From: Bacteriovoracaceae bacterium
GTDB lineage: Bacteria; Bdellovibrionota; Bacteriovoracia; Bacteriovoracales; Bacteriovoracaceae
Length of the DNA stretch: 36,391 bases
NCBI GenBank assembly: GCA_028378565.1
Contig: JAONMX010000004.1
Span: 27,501 to 63,891, forward strand
Reading direction: 5' to 3'
The position numbers were made by a program, and so were the translations under genes. A model generated the notes under the pieces. The model saw nothing but the letters and a program-made list of their open reading frames with translations. It was not told the DNA's origin and ran no database searches. Shown here in pieces: positions 30,631 to 36,391 of the stretch. The stretch's first letter is position 1. Every line of letters starts with the position of its first letter.

Positions 30631-31794
30631 TTAAACACTCTTTATAAGGATGGCAATTCCTTGCCCTCCTCCAATACATGCTGAAGCAATTCCGTAGGAC
30701 TTATTAAGTGTTTTCAACTGCCTAGCGAGAGTATGTGTAATTCTCGTTCCCGATGCTCCTAAAGGGTGACCTAGTGCAATTGCCCCTCCCCAAATATTTA
30801 ACTTATCTAGACTAAGCTCTAAGTCTTTCGCACAAGAAAGTGCCTGTGAAGCAAATGCCTCATTTATTTCCACTAAATCGATTTGATCAAGGTTCATATT
30901 ATTTTGCTTTAATAGTTTTTTGATTGCCGGAGATGGACCGATCCCCATAATTGTTGGATCAACACCTACAACTGTTGCATCAACAATTTCAGCAAGTGGA
31001 GTAAGTCCTTCCTTCTTAACAAAGTCTTCTGTTGCAACTAAAACAGCTGCTGCACCATCTACAATTCCAGAAGCGCTAGCGGCTGTAACTAAACCATCTT
31101 TTTTAAAGTTTGGTCTAAGCTTATTCATTCCTTCAATGTTTGCATCTTCTCTTAAGTGCTCATCTTTTTCACAAATAATTTTCTTTAACTCTAATGGAGC
31201 GATCTCCCCTTGAAGGTGACCATCTTGATAAGCCTTTGTAGCTTTTTGATGAGAGCTAAGAGCAAATTCATCGCACTCTTGTCTTGTCACTGAAAACTTT
31301 GCACCAAGCTTTTCTGCAGTCTCTCCCATTGGACATCCGGCATACTGATCCGTTAAGGCATCCAAAAGCATATCCACATTTCTAAGGCTTCCATACTTTG
31401 TTCCAAACCTTCCTCCATATGTTAGATGAGGAACAATAGACATATTCTCAGTACCTGCAGCAATAATGGCCTGCCCTTCTCCTAATTTTAAAAGATGAAC
31501 AGCATCGATAATTGACTGGATACCAGAACCGCAAAGTCTGTTTACGCAATAACCTGGAGTTGTTTCAGGTGCACCACTCTTTAAAGCTAAGTGCCTTCCT
31601 CCATACATGGCATCCGTTGTTGAAGGGACAACATTTCCTAAAATAAATTGGTCAATTTTATCTGCAGAAACTTTTGTTTGATCAAGCAAAGCTTTTGTTG
31701 CATGAACTGCTAAATCTACGGGTGATATATCTTTAAGAGAGCCTCCAAACTTTCCAAATGGAGTTCTTTTACCTTCTACTAAATAAATTTTCAT
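30631..31794 (-). CDS. Acetyl-CoA acetyltransferase (thiolase)
   Basis: 387 residues, biosynthetic/degradative thiolase II family. Nucleophile Cys88 in NRLCGSGIQS, NEAFASQ, the GHPLGASG loop (His343) and general-acid Cys373 in ACIGGGQG are all present. It interconverts two acetyl-CoA with acetoacetyl-CoA, or performs the last step of ketoacyl breakdown. Shine-Dalgarno GAAGGA lies before the ATG. A 20-codon ORF with a consensus ribosome site ends 14 bases upstream. Confidence 0.94.
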   Translation of the reverse strand: MKIYLVEGKRTPFGKFGGSLKDISPVDLAVHATKALLDQTKVSADKIDQFILGNVVPSTTDAMYGGRHLALKSGAPETTPGYCVNRLCGSGIQSIIDAVHLLKLGEGQAIIAAGTENMSIVPHLTYGGRFGTKYGSLRNVDMLLDALTDQYAGCPMGETAEKLGAKFSVTRQECDEFALSSHQKATKAYQDGHLQGEIAPLELKKIICEKDEHLREDANIEGMNKLRPNFKKDGLVTAASASGIVDGAAAVLVATEDFVKKEGLTPLAEIVDATVVGVDPTIMGIGPSPAIKKLLKQNNMNLDQIDLVEINEAFASQALSCAKDLELSLDKLNIWGGAIALGHPLGASGTRITHTLARQLKTLNKSYGIASACIGGGQGIAILIKSV

Positions 31795-31808
31795 ATACGT
31801 TCCTTCGT

Positions 31809-31871
31809 TTAATATTTGAGCTTGTCACATTTTACAGAAAAACAAGTACTTATCTCTACACGACACGTCAT
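31809..31871 (-). CDS. Possible 20-residue leader peptide upstream of the thiolase gene
   Basis: On the minus strand a perfect AGGAGG (31878-31883) lies 6 bases before an ATG that opens MTCRVEISTCFSVKCDKLKY and then stops, 14 bases before the thiolase start. Such a consensus ribosome site is rarer here than the usual GAGGA/AAGG. The peptide has three cysteines and no family. It may be a translated leader (uORF) or chance. Confidence 0.35.
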   Translation of the reverse strand: MTCRVEISTCFSVKCDKLKY

Positions 31872-31922
31872 ATTTTGCCTCCTACAATGCTTCACTTTAG
31901 TTCAGTATCATATTAAGTGAGG

Positions 31923-31957
31923 AATTAGGATGATTCCTTACAAAAATTAGGATGATT
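31923..31957 (+). repeat. Duplicated ribosome-site segment before the coiled-coil gene
   Basis: AATTAGGATGATT occurs at 31923-31935 and again at 31945-31957, ending one base before the ATG at 31959. Each copy carries the TTAGGAT Shine-Dalgarno-like core. The remaining gap (31884-31922) shows no convincing promoter. Confidence 0.5.
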
Positions 31958-31958
31958 T

Positions 31959-32381
31959 ATGGCTGAGGTAACTCCGGTAAATTTACAAAGATTCAAAGAA
32001 GCTGAAAATAAGCGTGCAAGCTTTCAGATGAAGAAGTTATCCGCGGAAAATCAAAAAGACTATAACAAGCAAGTCAAGGCCTACGAAACAATGATCGGCC
32101 GTATGAAGGGTGAATACGAAGCAAAAGTAAAAACTCTAGAAAACGAACTTGAAAGAAAACTTGTTGGTCACAGAAATAGTCACTCTAGAAAATTAAAAGA
32201 AGAAAATCATCGTTTGGACCAAGAGCTAACAAATTTAAAGAAGGCTCATGAGGCACAAGTTGGTGAGATAAAAGAAACTCAAGCTAACGAGATCGACGAG
32301 CTTGTAGCAAGTCATAAAGACACGCTTGAAAATGCTAGACAAAAATACATACGCGAAAAATCGAAGTGGGAACTAAGCTAG
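31959..32381 (+). CDS. Coiled-coil protein paired with a FliG-like gene
   Basis: 140 residues, almost wholly charged alpha-helix with heptad periodicity (about 20-135), no signal peptide or membrane helix. It is encoded 9 bases upstream of the FliG C-terminal-like gene in an apparent two-gene operon. Rod-like partners such as FliH bind export or motor proteins in flagellar systems, but no motif proves that here. Function unknown. Confidence 0.75.
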   Translation: MAEVTPVNLQRFKEAENKRASFQMKKLSAENQKDYNKQVKAYETMIGRMKGEYEAKVKTLENELERKLVGHRNSHSRKLKEENHRLDQELTNLKKAHEAQVGEIKETQANEIDELVASHKDTLENARQKYIREKSKWELS

Positions 32382-32390
32382 GAGCAGTAA

Positions 32391-32816
32391 ATGGAAAACA
32401 AGTCACAAGGTATTTTTATAAATGGTAAAGCTCAAATTGTAGAGATGCTTCAATATATGACTGCTCCAGAAAGAGAAAAACTTCTTAAAAATATTAAAGC
32501 TAGAAACTCTCAACTTGCGGATGAACTCATGCAAGAGTCTGTTTCATTTTCAGACTTTTTGAGACTAGATGATCGTGATATTCAATTAGTACTTAACTAT
32601 ATTAAAGCACCTATTCTTGGTGTAGCTCTTAAGGCGTTAAAGAGAGAAGATCAAAGACAAATTTTGGTTATTTGTGATCGTGCTTATGCAGAAGAAGCAT
32701 ATAAAGTAATGAGCACTCCTCTATCTAATGAAGCGAGAGATGTAAAAAGAGCTTGTGATAAAGTTTCTTCAGTGATTTCGGCACTAGTTAAAAGAGGAAA
32801 TATTTCTCTCTTCTAA
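32391..32816 (+). CDS. Stand-alone FliG middle/C-terminal-domain-like protein
   Basis: 141 residues. The stretch RNSQLADELMQESVSF followed by SDFLRLDDRDIQLVLNYI aligns with the FliG segment DPELAEEI...FEDLLxLDDRxIQxLL, and the helices that follow (APILGVALKALKREDQRQIL) match FliG's DLALALKGAxEExxxKI. Full FliG is about 330-340 residues, so the N-terminal MS-ring-binding part is absent. A strong Shine-Dalgarno (AGGAGC) starts it. It may be a rotor-like component for another machine or a regulator of FliG. Family link is by eye. Confidence 0.7.
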   Translation: MENKSQGIFINGKAQIVEMLQYMTAPEREKLLKNIKARNSQLADELMQESVSFSDFLRLDDRDIQLVLNYIKAPILGVALKALKREDQRQILVICDRAYAEEAYKVMSTPLSNEARDVKRACDKVSSVISALVKRGNISLF

Positions 32817-33431
32817 TTAGTATTTTTTCAAGTGCATTTCAGTCATTTCTTTAATAACACTTTCGTCTTTAATGATTTTTGCATTAAATGTTTTGCTCGA
32901 GTTATTTCCAATAAAGTTGAATGAATGATTTTTAGAATTTCCTGTGAAGACATCAATATGATTTTTCTTAATTGCTCCACCAGTATCTCCGGCGAAGAAG
33001 TATCCATCATGAATAAATGTATCACCATTCTCTAGTGTAATTTCTTTCCCTTTTGCTTCTGGTATAAAGACCACACTACCATAAGGGATTTTTTTAGGAT
33101 CTACCGCTATCGTTCGGTAAGGCACTAATGAGTAGTTCTTTACCCCGTGACCCCACTTTGAGTCAGCCTGTTTAAACTTTACTCTACCGGTAGAGGCAAA
33201 CCGTCCAGCAAAGTACTTCGCACAACTGGCCTGCATAGAACCTGTTCCTTCATAGTTAAAAGTCTTCGTTTCACCGTCAGGAAATTTTATAGAAACACTT
33301 CCCTCCATAGCAGCAAGGCACCACTTCTTTTCTGTTAAACGAACGGCGCTACCTTTATATAGAATTGTTTTTTCGCTTTTTCTTTTCAGAACAACGCCTG
33401 CAGCATCTTGATCGTAAATTGGCGTACCCAT
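32817..33431 (-). CDS. 3D-domain (MltA-like) cell-wall protein, apparently 5'-truncated
   Basis: 204 residues. The C-terminal 3D fold is clear: RTIAVDPKKIPYGSVVFIP, HDGYFFAGDTGGAIKKNHIDVFTG, with the conserved aspartates of lytic-transglycosylase-like 3D proteins. The protein should act on peptidoglycan outside the membrane, yet it begins directly at MGTPIYDQ with no signal peptide. A stop codon lies immediately before the ATG in frame, there is no good ribosome site, and the first 77 bases overlap the Avd-like gene. This fits loss of the native 5' end at a recombination junction. Confidence 0.8.
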   Translation of the reverse strand: MGTPIYDQDAAGVVLKRKSEKTILYKGSAVRLTEKKWCLAAMEGSVSIKFPDGETKTFNYEGTGSMQASCAKYFAGRFASTGRVKFKQADSKWGHGVKNYSLVPYRTIAVDPKKIPYGSVVFIPEAKGKEITLENGDTFIHDGYFFAGDTGGAIKKNHIDVFTGNSKNHSFNFIGNNSSKTFNAKIIKDESVIKEMTEMHLKKY

Positions 33432-33687
33432 TTAAAGCGTGCATATCTCTTGAAAATTGAACCAATGTCCTAAGCTCATCGAGTGCTTCCGACGCATTGT
33501 AAAGGTGCTTCAATCTATTGCTTCCCTTTGCCACTCCTGCTTTGCGAATGCTTAAAAGGCAATTAAGGCATGACTCTTCGATCTTTCTTCCGAGGGTCGG
33601 GCGCAAAGCTTTTGGAAATGCCTTTGTCATATGAAAAACATGAATCGAGGCCTGATAGCAGTCACTATAAATCTTTGTATTTTTCAC
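33355..33687 (-). CDS. Avd-like four-helix-bundle protein (DGR accessory type), 3' end probably lost
   Basis: 110 residues from a GTG start, the only one available in frame. KIYSDCYQASIHVFHMTKAFPKALRPTLGRKIEE and the following helices (CLLSIRKAGVAKGSNRLKHLYNASEALDELRTLVQFSRDM) match the Avd/S23 four-helix family. DGR Avd binds reverse transcriptase and template RNA. After DMHALN the expected last helix (normally ending in a GxMLGGW-type segment) is replaced by a Cys/Arg/Lys-rich tail that is just the other frame of the 3D gene. It lies 21 bases after the HTH gene. Confidence 0.65.
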   Translation of the reverse strand: MKNTKIYSDCYQASIHVFHMTKAFPKALRPTLGRKIEESCLNCLLSIRKAGVAKGSNRLKHLYNASEALDELRTLVQFSRDMHALNGYANLRSRCCRRCSEKKKRKNNSI

Positions 33688-33708
33688 GTTTTCTATCCAT
33701 GCGTTTTA

Positions 33709-34284
33709 TCAATGCGGAGTAAGCTGGTAACAGATCATTTTCAATTTCATCAATATTTTTTTAATTCCGTTGTTATCTCGAAGTCTAAAATAAGCTAAGG
33801 TCAATATGGCCCCCACTTTTTGTCGAGACTGATTATAAAGACCCATTTTATTTTTTGGTTCAAATGAATAATAGCCAGCCCCAAGAAGCTCAATCGCAGA
33901 GAGCGTTAAGTCATCCAAGCGTCTTTTCATCTCATGATCTGTCTCAACGTCTTTGAGATTTAAAGACCCCAGTATGTCGCTTGCTTTGATAAAGAGTCTT
34001 AAATTTTTGACAGAAAATCTATTTTCAGAACTTTCCTTATTTTCTTTATCTTTCGGAAATTCTTTTTCCGGTTTTTCTTTCTTCTTCGATTCTTCTACGA
34101 CGTCTCTACTAATGCCAAATGTAATAGAAAAGGCATCCAAAGATGCTTTTTTTATATACCAAGACTTTCCAACTTTAATCGCATCTATCTCTTTAGCCTT
34201 TATGTAATTGAGAACCGATCTTGTGGTCACCCCCAAGACTTCAGCAGCTTCTCCTACTGTCATGTCTCCACTTTTATTCTTCAT
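33709..34284 (-). CDS. Excisionase/MerR-type HTH protein with a C-terminal helical domain
   Basis: 191 residues. The N-terminal 55 residues (MTVGEAAEVLGVTTRSVLNYIKAKEIDAIKVGKSWYIKKASLDAF) form an HTH_17/excisionase-type DNA-binding domain. A Lys/Glu-rich linker (67-88) leads to an all-alpha domain (about 90-185) of four-helix-bundle appearance, perhaps related to the Avd-like neighbour. A GAGGGG ribosome site precedes the ATG. It is divergent from the XRE gene and heads the HTH-Avd pair, so it probably regulates or assists the retroelement cassette. Confidence 0.7.
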   Translation of the reverse strand: MKNKSGDMTVGEAAEVLGVTTRSVLNYIKAKEIDAIKVGKSWYIKKASLDAFSITFGISRDVVEESKKKEKPEKEFPKDKENKESSENRFSVKNLRLFIKASDILGSLNLKDVETDHEMKRRLDDLTLSAIELLGAGYYSFEPKNKMGLYNQSRQKVGAILTLAYFRLRDNNGIKKILMKLKMICYQLTPH

Positions 34285-34294
34285 TTCCCCTCAA

Positions 34295-34325
34295 TTGATA
34301 CGCAGCCATACGTTTTATATAACGT
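34295..34325 (+). promoter_or_regulatory. Promoter and operator-like repeat of the XRE regulator
   Basis: TTGATA (34295-34300), 17 bases, TATAAC (34318-34323): five of six consensus bases in each box. The inverted repeat ACGTT-TTATAT-AACGT (34310-34325) covers the -10, and a third ACGTTT follows at 34338. Autoregulation by the XRE protein is likely by analogy. Confidence 0.55.
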
Positions 34326-34359
34326 ACTCAATTTATTACGTTTCGGCAAGACTATTGGT

Positions 34360-34590
34360 ATGGATGCGTACCAACATAAAATAGACAAATTATGCTTTCT
34401 CATCAGAGAGTTGAGGCACGAAAAGGGATGGACGCTTGAAGAGACTGAAGAATTCGGGTGGCATGATTGGAAGTATCTTCAACGGATTGAAAATGGGAAA
34501 AACATAACTGTTTTAACCCTGTTTAAAATCTGCGATCTCTATGGAGTAAGGCCGGCCAAACTTTTCCAAAGGCTTGAAAAAGAAAGCTAG
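34360..34590 (+). CDS. XRE-family HTH transcriptional regulator
   Basis: 76 residues, essentially one Cro/CI-type helix-turn-helix domain: IRELRHEKGWTLEETEE, then WKYLQRIENGKNITVLTLFKICDLYGVRPAKLF, the recognition-helix and C-terminal consensus. No effector domain is attached. It is divergent from the HTH-Avd unit and opposite to the variable lipoprotein gene; regulators of this sort often accompany mobile cassettes. It has a good promoter but no clear Shine-Dalgarno. Confidence 0.85.
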   Translation: MDAYQHKIDKLCFLIRELRHEKGWTLEETEEFGWHDWKYLQRIENGKNITVLTLFKICDLYGVRPAKLFQRLEKES

Positions 34591-34615
34591 AACTTTCGGA
34601 AAGAAACGAAATAGG

Positions 34616-34633
34616 TTTCCGAATTTTCGGAAA
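34616..34633. repeat. Inverted repeat between XRE gene and variable lipoprotein gene
   Basis: TTTCCGAA-TT-TTCGGAAA is a perfect 8-bp inverted repeat; the core TTTCGGAAA also occurs at 34594-34602. It may fold as a weak terminator for the XRE transcript, though no T-run follows. Confidence 0.4.
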
Positions 34634-34652
34634 GTACAAAAAAAATTTCCGC

Positions 34653-34667
34653 CGCCCCTTCGGGGCG
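34653..34667 (-). terminator. GC-rich hairpin 3' of the variable lipoprotein gene
   Basis: CGCCCC (34653-34658), a 3-base loop, GGGGCG (34662-34667). On the minus strand eight T residues (34638-34645) follow after a 7-base gap, so it may terminate the lipoprotein mRNA. DGR targets also carry a hairpin downstream of the variable repeat that aids homing; here it is about 145 bases away, farther than in the Bordetella phage example. A near-tandem 14-bp repeat (CCAAGGGTCAAGAG) lies at 34727-34754. Confidence 0.45.
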
Positions 34668-34795
34668 TATTGGAGTCTATCGCCTGTATCTCTAGCAATT
34701 GCTCCATTCCTAAAGAAGATTAATTTCCAAGGGTCAAGAGCCAAGGGTTCAATTGCCTGCCGACTTGAGACTGTGCTAACTGAGAAGTTATGACG

Positions 34796-36241
34796 CTATG
34801 GGCGATAGACGCAGCGAAACCCAACGCTCGTGCCCGTGTGCGACGGAGCATAGTTCAGAGCGAGCGTGAACGCACCGGCGATCGTACCATTGTTCCAGCG
34901 ACCGCCGCGAAGCGTAGCGCCCCCAGCACCACCATAGAGCCTGCCAAGTCCGAAGCCTGCATTGTATGTGGAAGCTGTTTGCCCTGATGGATTGTCTGGC
35001 ATGTAATCTGCTGCTGCGAGAGCGCCGCAGGCAACGTCTGGAAGCTCAGTCCATGCAGCGGTACAACTTATTGGTCCTGAGGTTAAGCCTCCACCTAGAG
35101 ACCAGTCTACCCATTCCCAGACGTTGCCCGCCAGGTCCCATATTTCTTCACCATTAGAAAGTACGTGTTTTGCCTTGGTGTCTCTTCCTGTGCCTGACTC
35201 GGGGTCTGCGCCATTGTATCCACAGGCGTCGGCTGTGCCGTTATTGCCGCGAAACAGGCATCCACTCCCGACAGTGCCGCTTGACCAGTTGGCGTCTTGT
35301 GCTTCGACATTATAGGTGATGGTTATCCATTCAGGGTTTGAAATAAGATCATATTTAGCACCCAAAGAGGTGCATTCAGTTTTTGAATTTGTTTGGTTTA
35401 TGGAAACCCACGGGGCTCCTCCCGCCTGAGAAATAGCGTTGCCTGACCCATCATCCTTCGCCTCATATTGCATAACACAGAAAGCGCTCACTCCAAGAGT
35501 TGTATTTTCTGGAACAGCAACATATCCAGTGGGGCAAAGCTCCACCGTGTAACTCACGGTAGCGCTTGAGCAAGTCGAGGCATTGCTGCTTGAATTGGTG
35601 GCATTGGCATGAAATGTGTATGCTGCCGCTGCTAGACTTGATGTGGTGATGTCTACTGTAGTCCCAGAGGCGACCGCTGAGCCGACTTGGCTCGAACAGC
35701 TTGAATCCGTGAAGAGCTTAATGGTGTCGCCATTTTTAACGCCGCTAATCCTAATCGTTGGGGTATTATCGTCAAAGTTCGGTGTTGTGGTTGGTTCTTG
35801 CAAGGCGAGACCGCTTGGAGGATCGGGCGCAAGGTTTGTCGTAAAGCTTACGTCGTTGGTGTTTGAATCGTTGTTGCCTTCACCATCTTTTGCGCGAACG
35901 CGATATTCATACGCAGTCGAAGGGTTCAATCCAGTTAGATCATAACTCGTTGCAGGTGCCATAACTGTTGCAATAAAAGAAGTTCCCGATGTGACGTTAT
36001 ATATTTCGTAAGCAACAGCATCGGCGTGATTGGTCCAATTGAGTCGGGCCGTAGCATCCGTGATTTGATTTATAGAATCAATGCCCGAAAAAGTAAGGTC
36101 AGAGCTTGTCCCCCCAGAGGCACTCCCTCCGTTGGCACCATTAGCAACGTCGCCAAAATCAGCCGTTCCAATTCCTTCGCAGCCAGTAAGGACAAGCATA
36201 AAGAAGAGAAGGGTGAATATGATGTTTCGTCGGTTATTCAT
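34796..36241 (-). CDS. DGR target: variable lipoprotein with FN3, Ig-like and FGE/C-type-lectin domains
   Basis: 481 residues. Signal with lipobox LTGC (Cys21) and a Gly/Ser linker; a fibronectin type III domain (about 48-137); an Ig-like domain (about 140-234, ending SATVSYTVE); then a formylglycine-generating-enzyme/C-type-lectin fold (236-481) with EIWDLAGNVWEWVDW (366-380) and the end LRGGRWNNGTIAGAF plus NYAPSHTGTSVGFRC. This architecture is typical of DGR-diversified surface receptors. GGAG precedes the ATG. The gene is visibly richer in GC than its surroundings, suggesting transfer. No sulfatase is nearby, so ligand binding is likelier than catalysis. Confidence 0.88.
   Translation of the reverse strand: MNNRRNIIFTLLFFMLVLTGCEGIGTADFGDVANGANGGSASGGTSSDLTFSGIDSINQITDATARLNWTNHADAVAYEIYNVTSGTSFIATVMAPATSYDLTGLNPSTAYEYRVRAKDGEGNNDSNTNDVSFTTNLAPDPPSGLALQEPTTTPNFDDNTPTIRISGVKNGDTIKLFTDSSCSSQVGSAVASGTTVDITTSSLAAAAYTFHANATNSSSNASTCSSATVSYTVELCPTGYVAVPENTTLGVSAFCVMQYEAKDDGSGNAISQAGGAPWVSINQTNSKTECTSLGAKYDLISNPEWITITYNVEAQDANWSSGTVGSGCLFRGNNGTADACGYNGADPESGTGRDTKAKHVLSNGEEIWDLAGNVWEWVDWSLGGGLTSGPISCTAAWTELPDVACGALAAADYMPDNPSGQTASTYNAGFGLGRLYGGAGGATLRGGRWNNGTIAGAFTLALNYAPSHTGTSVGFRCVYRP
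34811..34910 (-). repeat. Putative DGR variable repeat (VR)
   Basis: Covers codons 445-477 at the gene's 3' end. Several codons look like products of adenine mutagenesis of AAC, AAT or AGC: R448 CGC, I454 ATC, A461 GCT, Y464 TAT, H468 CAC, G470 GGC, S472 AGC, set in an invariant frame. The triplet series TCG CAC ACG GGC ACG AGC would be TCG AAC ACG AAC ACG AAC in the template. It ends in GTTGGGTTTCGCTGC, a typical homing-initiation flank. No template copy occurs in this window, so boundaries are inferred. Confidence 0.7.
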
Positions 36242-36267
36242 TCTAGCTCCATTTTAGCCTATCGTTC

Positions 36268-36298
36268 TCGTCGGACAAAATTCCCTAAAACTTTAGGG
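36268..36298 (-). promoter_or_regulatory. FliA (sigma28)-like promoter overlapping an inverted repeat
   Basis: On the minus strand TAAAGTTT (36288-36295) matches the sigma28 -35 exactly; after 12 bases comes TCCGACGA (36268-36275), five of eight to GCCGATAA, with spacing one longer than ideal. It lies 27 bases before the variable lipoprotein ATG. The -35 is inside a perfect inverted repeat CCCTAAA-AC-TTTAGGG (36283-36298). The remaining 36299-36391 shows no gene. Confidence 0.35.
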
Positions 36299-36391
36299 TG
36301 GTTAGCGATCCTCGCCTTAAAAAAAATGATGGGAGTGACAAAAATTGTTGCCAGTTAAGCGCGAACTCCAAAATCTCACCTTTCTAAGCAA

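Noticed and set aside
33355-33687. Ribosomal intervening-sequence (S23) protein rather than Avd
   Set aside because: The folds are related and sequence alone does not separate them fully; the nearby DGR-type variable repeat makes the Avd reading more likely, so S23 is kept only as the alternative.
34653-34667. GC hairpin as the DGR homing cruciform
   Set aside because: It lies about 145 bases from the variable repeat end, much farther than in the characterised phage system, and a T-run follows on the minus strand, so a terminator is the simpler reading.
34513-34744. Open frames on the minus strand downstream of the variable lipoprotein gene
   Set aside because: Two frames overlap each other and the opposite-strand XRE gene, span the GC hairpin and T-run, and resemble no protein. 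They are better explained as the 3' flank of the DGR target.
34811-34910. A template repeat elsewhere in the window
   Set aside because: I looked for a second copy of the GGCGGT-CTGGAACAATGGT and GTTGGGTTTCGCTGC blocks on both strands and saw none.

Overview
The window looks like a chromosomal segment of a low-GC marine bacterium of the Bdellovibrionota, most like Bacteriovoracaceae/Halobacteriovorax. This is an inference from AT-rich codon use, many lipoproteins, aerobic respiration genes and gene content; no taxonomic marker gene is complete here.

Layout. (1) 1-364: a minus-strand tRNA-Ala(UGC) with its own strong promoter and a downstream boxA-like element, as in the spacer before a 23S gene, but with no 16S upstream. 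(2) 365-946: a cyclophilin lipoprotein, ending at a bidirectional terminator. (3) 1005-8199, minus strand: a complete aa3-type cytochrome c oxidase operon, with a fused heme A/heme O synthase, subunits II, I and III, a diheme cytochrome c lipoprotein, a Sco copper chaperone, subunit IV and a 54-residue membrane protein. (4) 8282-16710: a tryptophan-kynurenine-3-hydroxyanthranilate catabolic cluster in three transcription units (TDO; minus-strand kmo/kynU/hydratase-decarboxylase; plus-strand kynB/ALDH/RidA/HAAO/SDR). The expected decarboxylase ACMSD is not in the cluster. (5) 16764-19922: a 5'-damaged B12-type radical SAM gene and a YfhO/GT-C-like membrane protein, followed by a 2OG-Fe(II) oxygenase (19922-20770) with a near-consensus promoter predicted to give a leaderless mRNA. 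(6) 20841-28490, minus strand: a second respiratory operon encoding a b6f-like quinol oxidoreductase (Rieske, split cytochrome b, a 944-residue octaheme cytochrome c), headed by a membrane-anchored HEAT-like protein and trailed by an extra oxidase subunit III, a CPGC membrane protein and a DUF420 protein. (7) 28602-32816: two unassigned membrane proteins, an acetyl-CoA acetyltransferase preceded by a 20-codon leader ORF, and a coiled-coil gene paired with a stand-alone FliG C-terminal-like gene. (8) 32817-36391: an apparently acquired segment containing the target and accessory parts of a diversity-generating retroelement (DGR): a GC-richer lipoprotein with FN3/Ig-like domains and an FGE/C-type-lectin C-terminus bearing the hallmark variable repeat, plus an XRE regulator, an excisionase-type HTH protein and an Avd-like four-helix gene. 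No reverse transcriptase or template repeat is present. The Avd-like gene runs out of frame into a 3D-domain hydrolase gene that lacks its export signal, which suggests that a deletion junction removed TR and RT.

Function. Regions 3 and 6 together would form a quinol to (octaheme/diheme cytochrome c) to oxygen chain. Region 4 would let the cell burn tryptophan, plausibly prey-derived, toward central metabolism. Region 8 is the most unusual part: a surface lipoprotein with adenine-directed diversification scars that now seems orphaned or served in trans.
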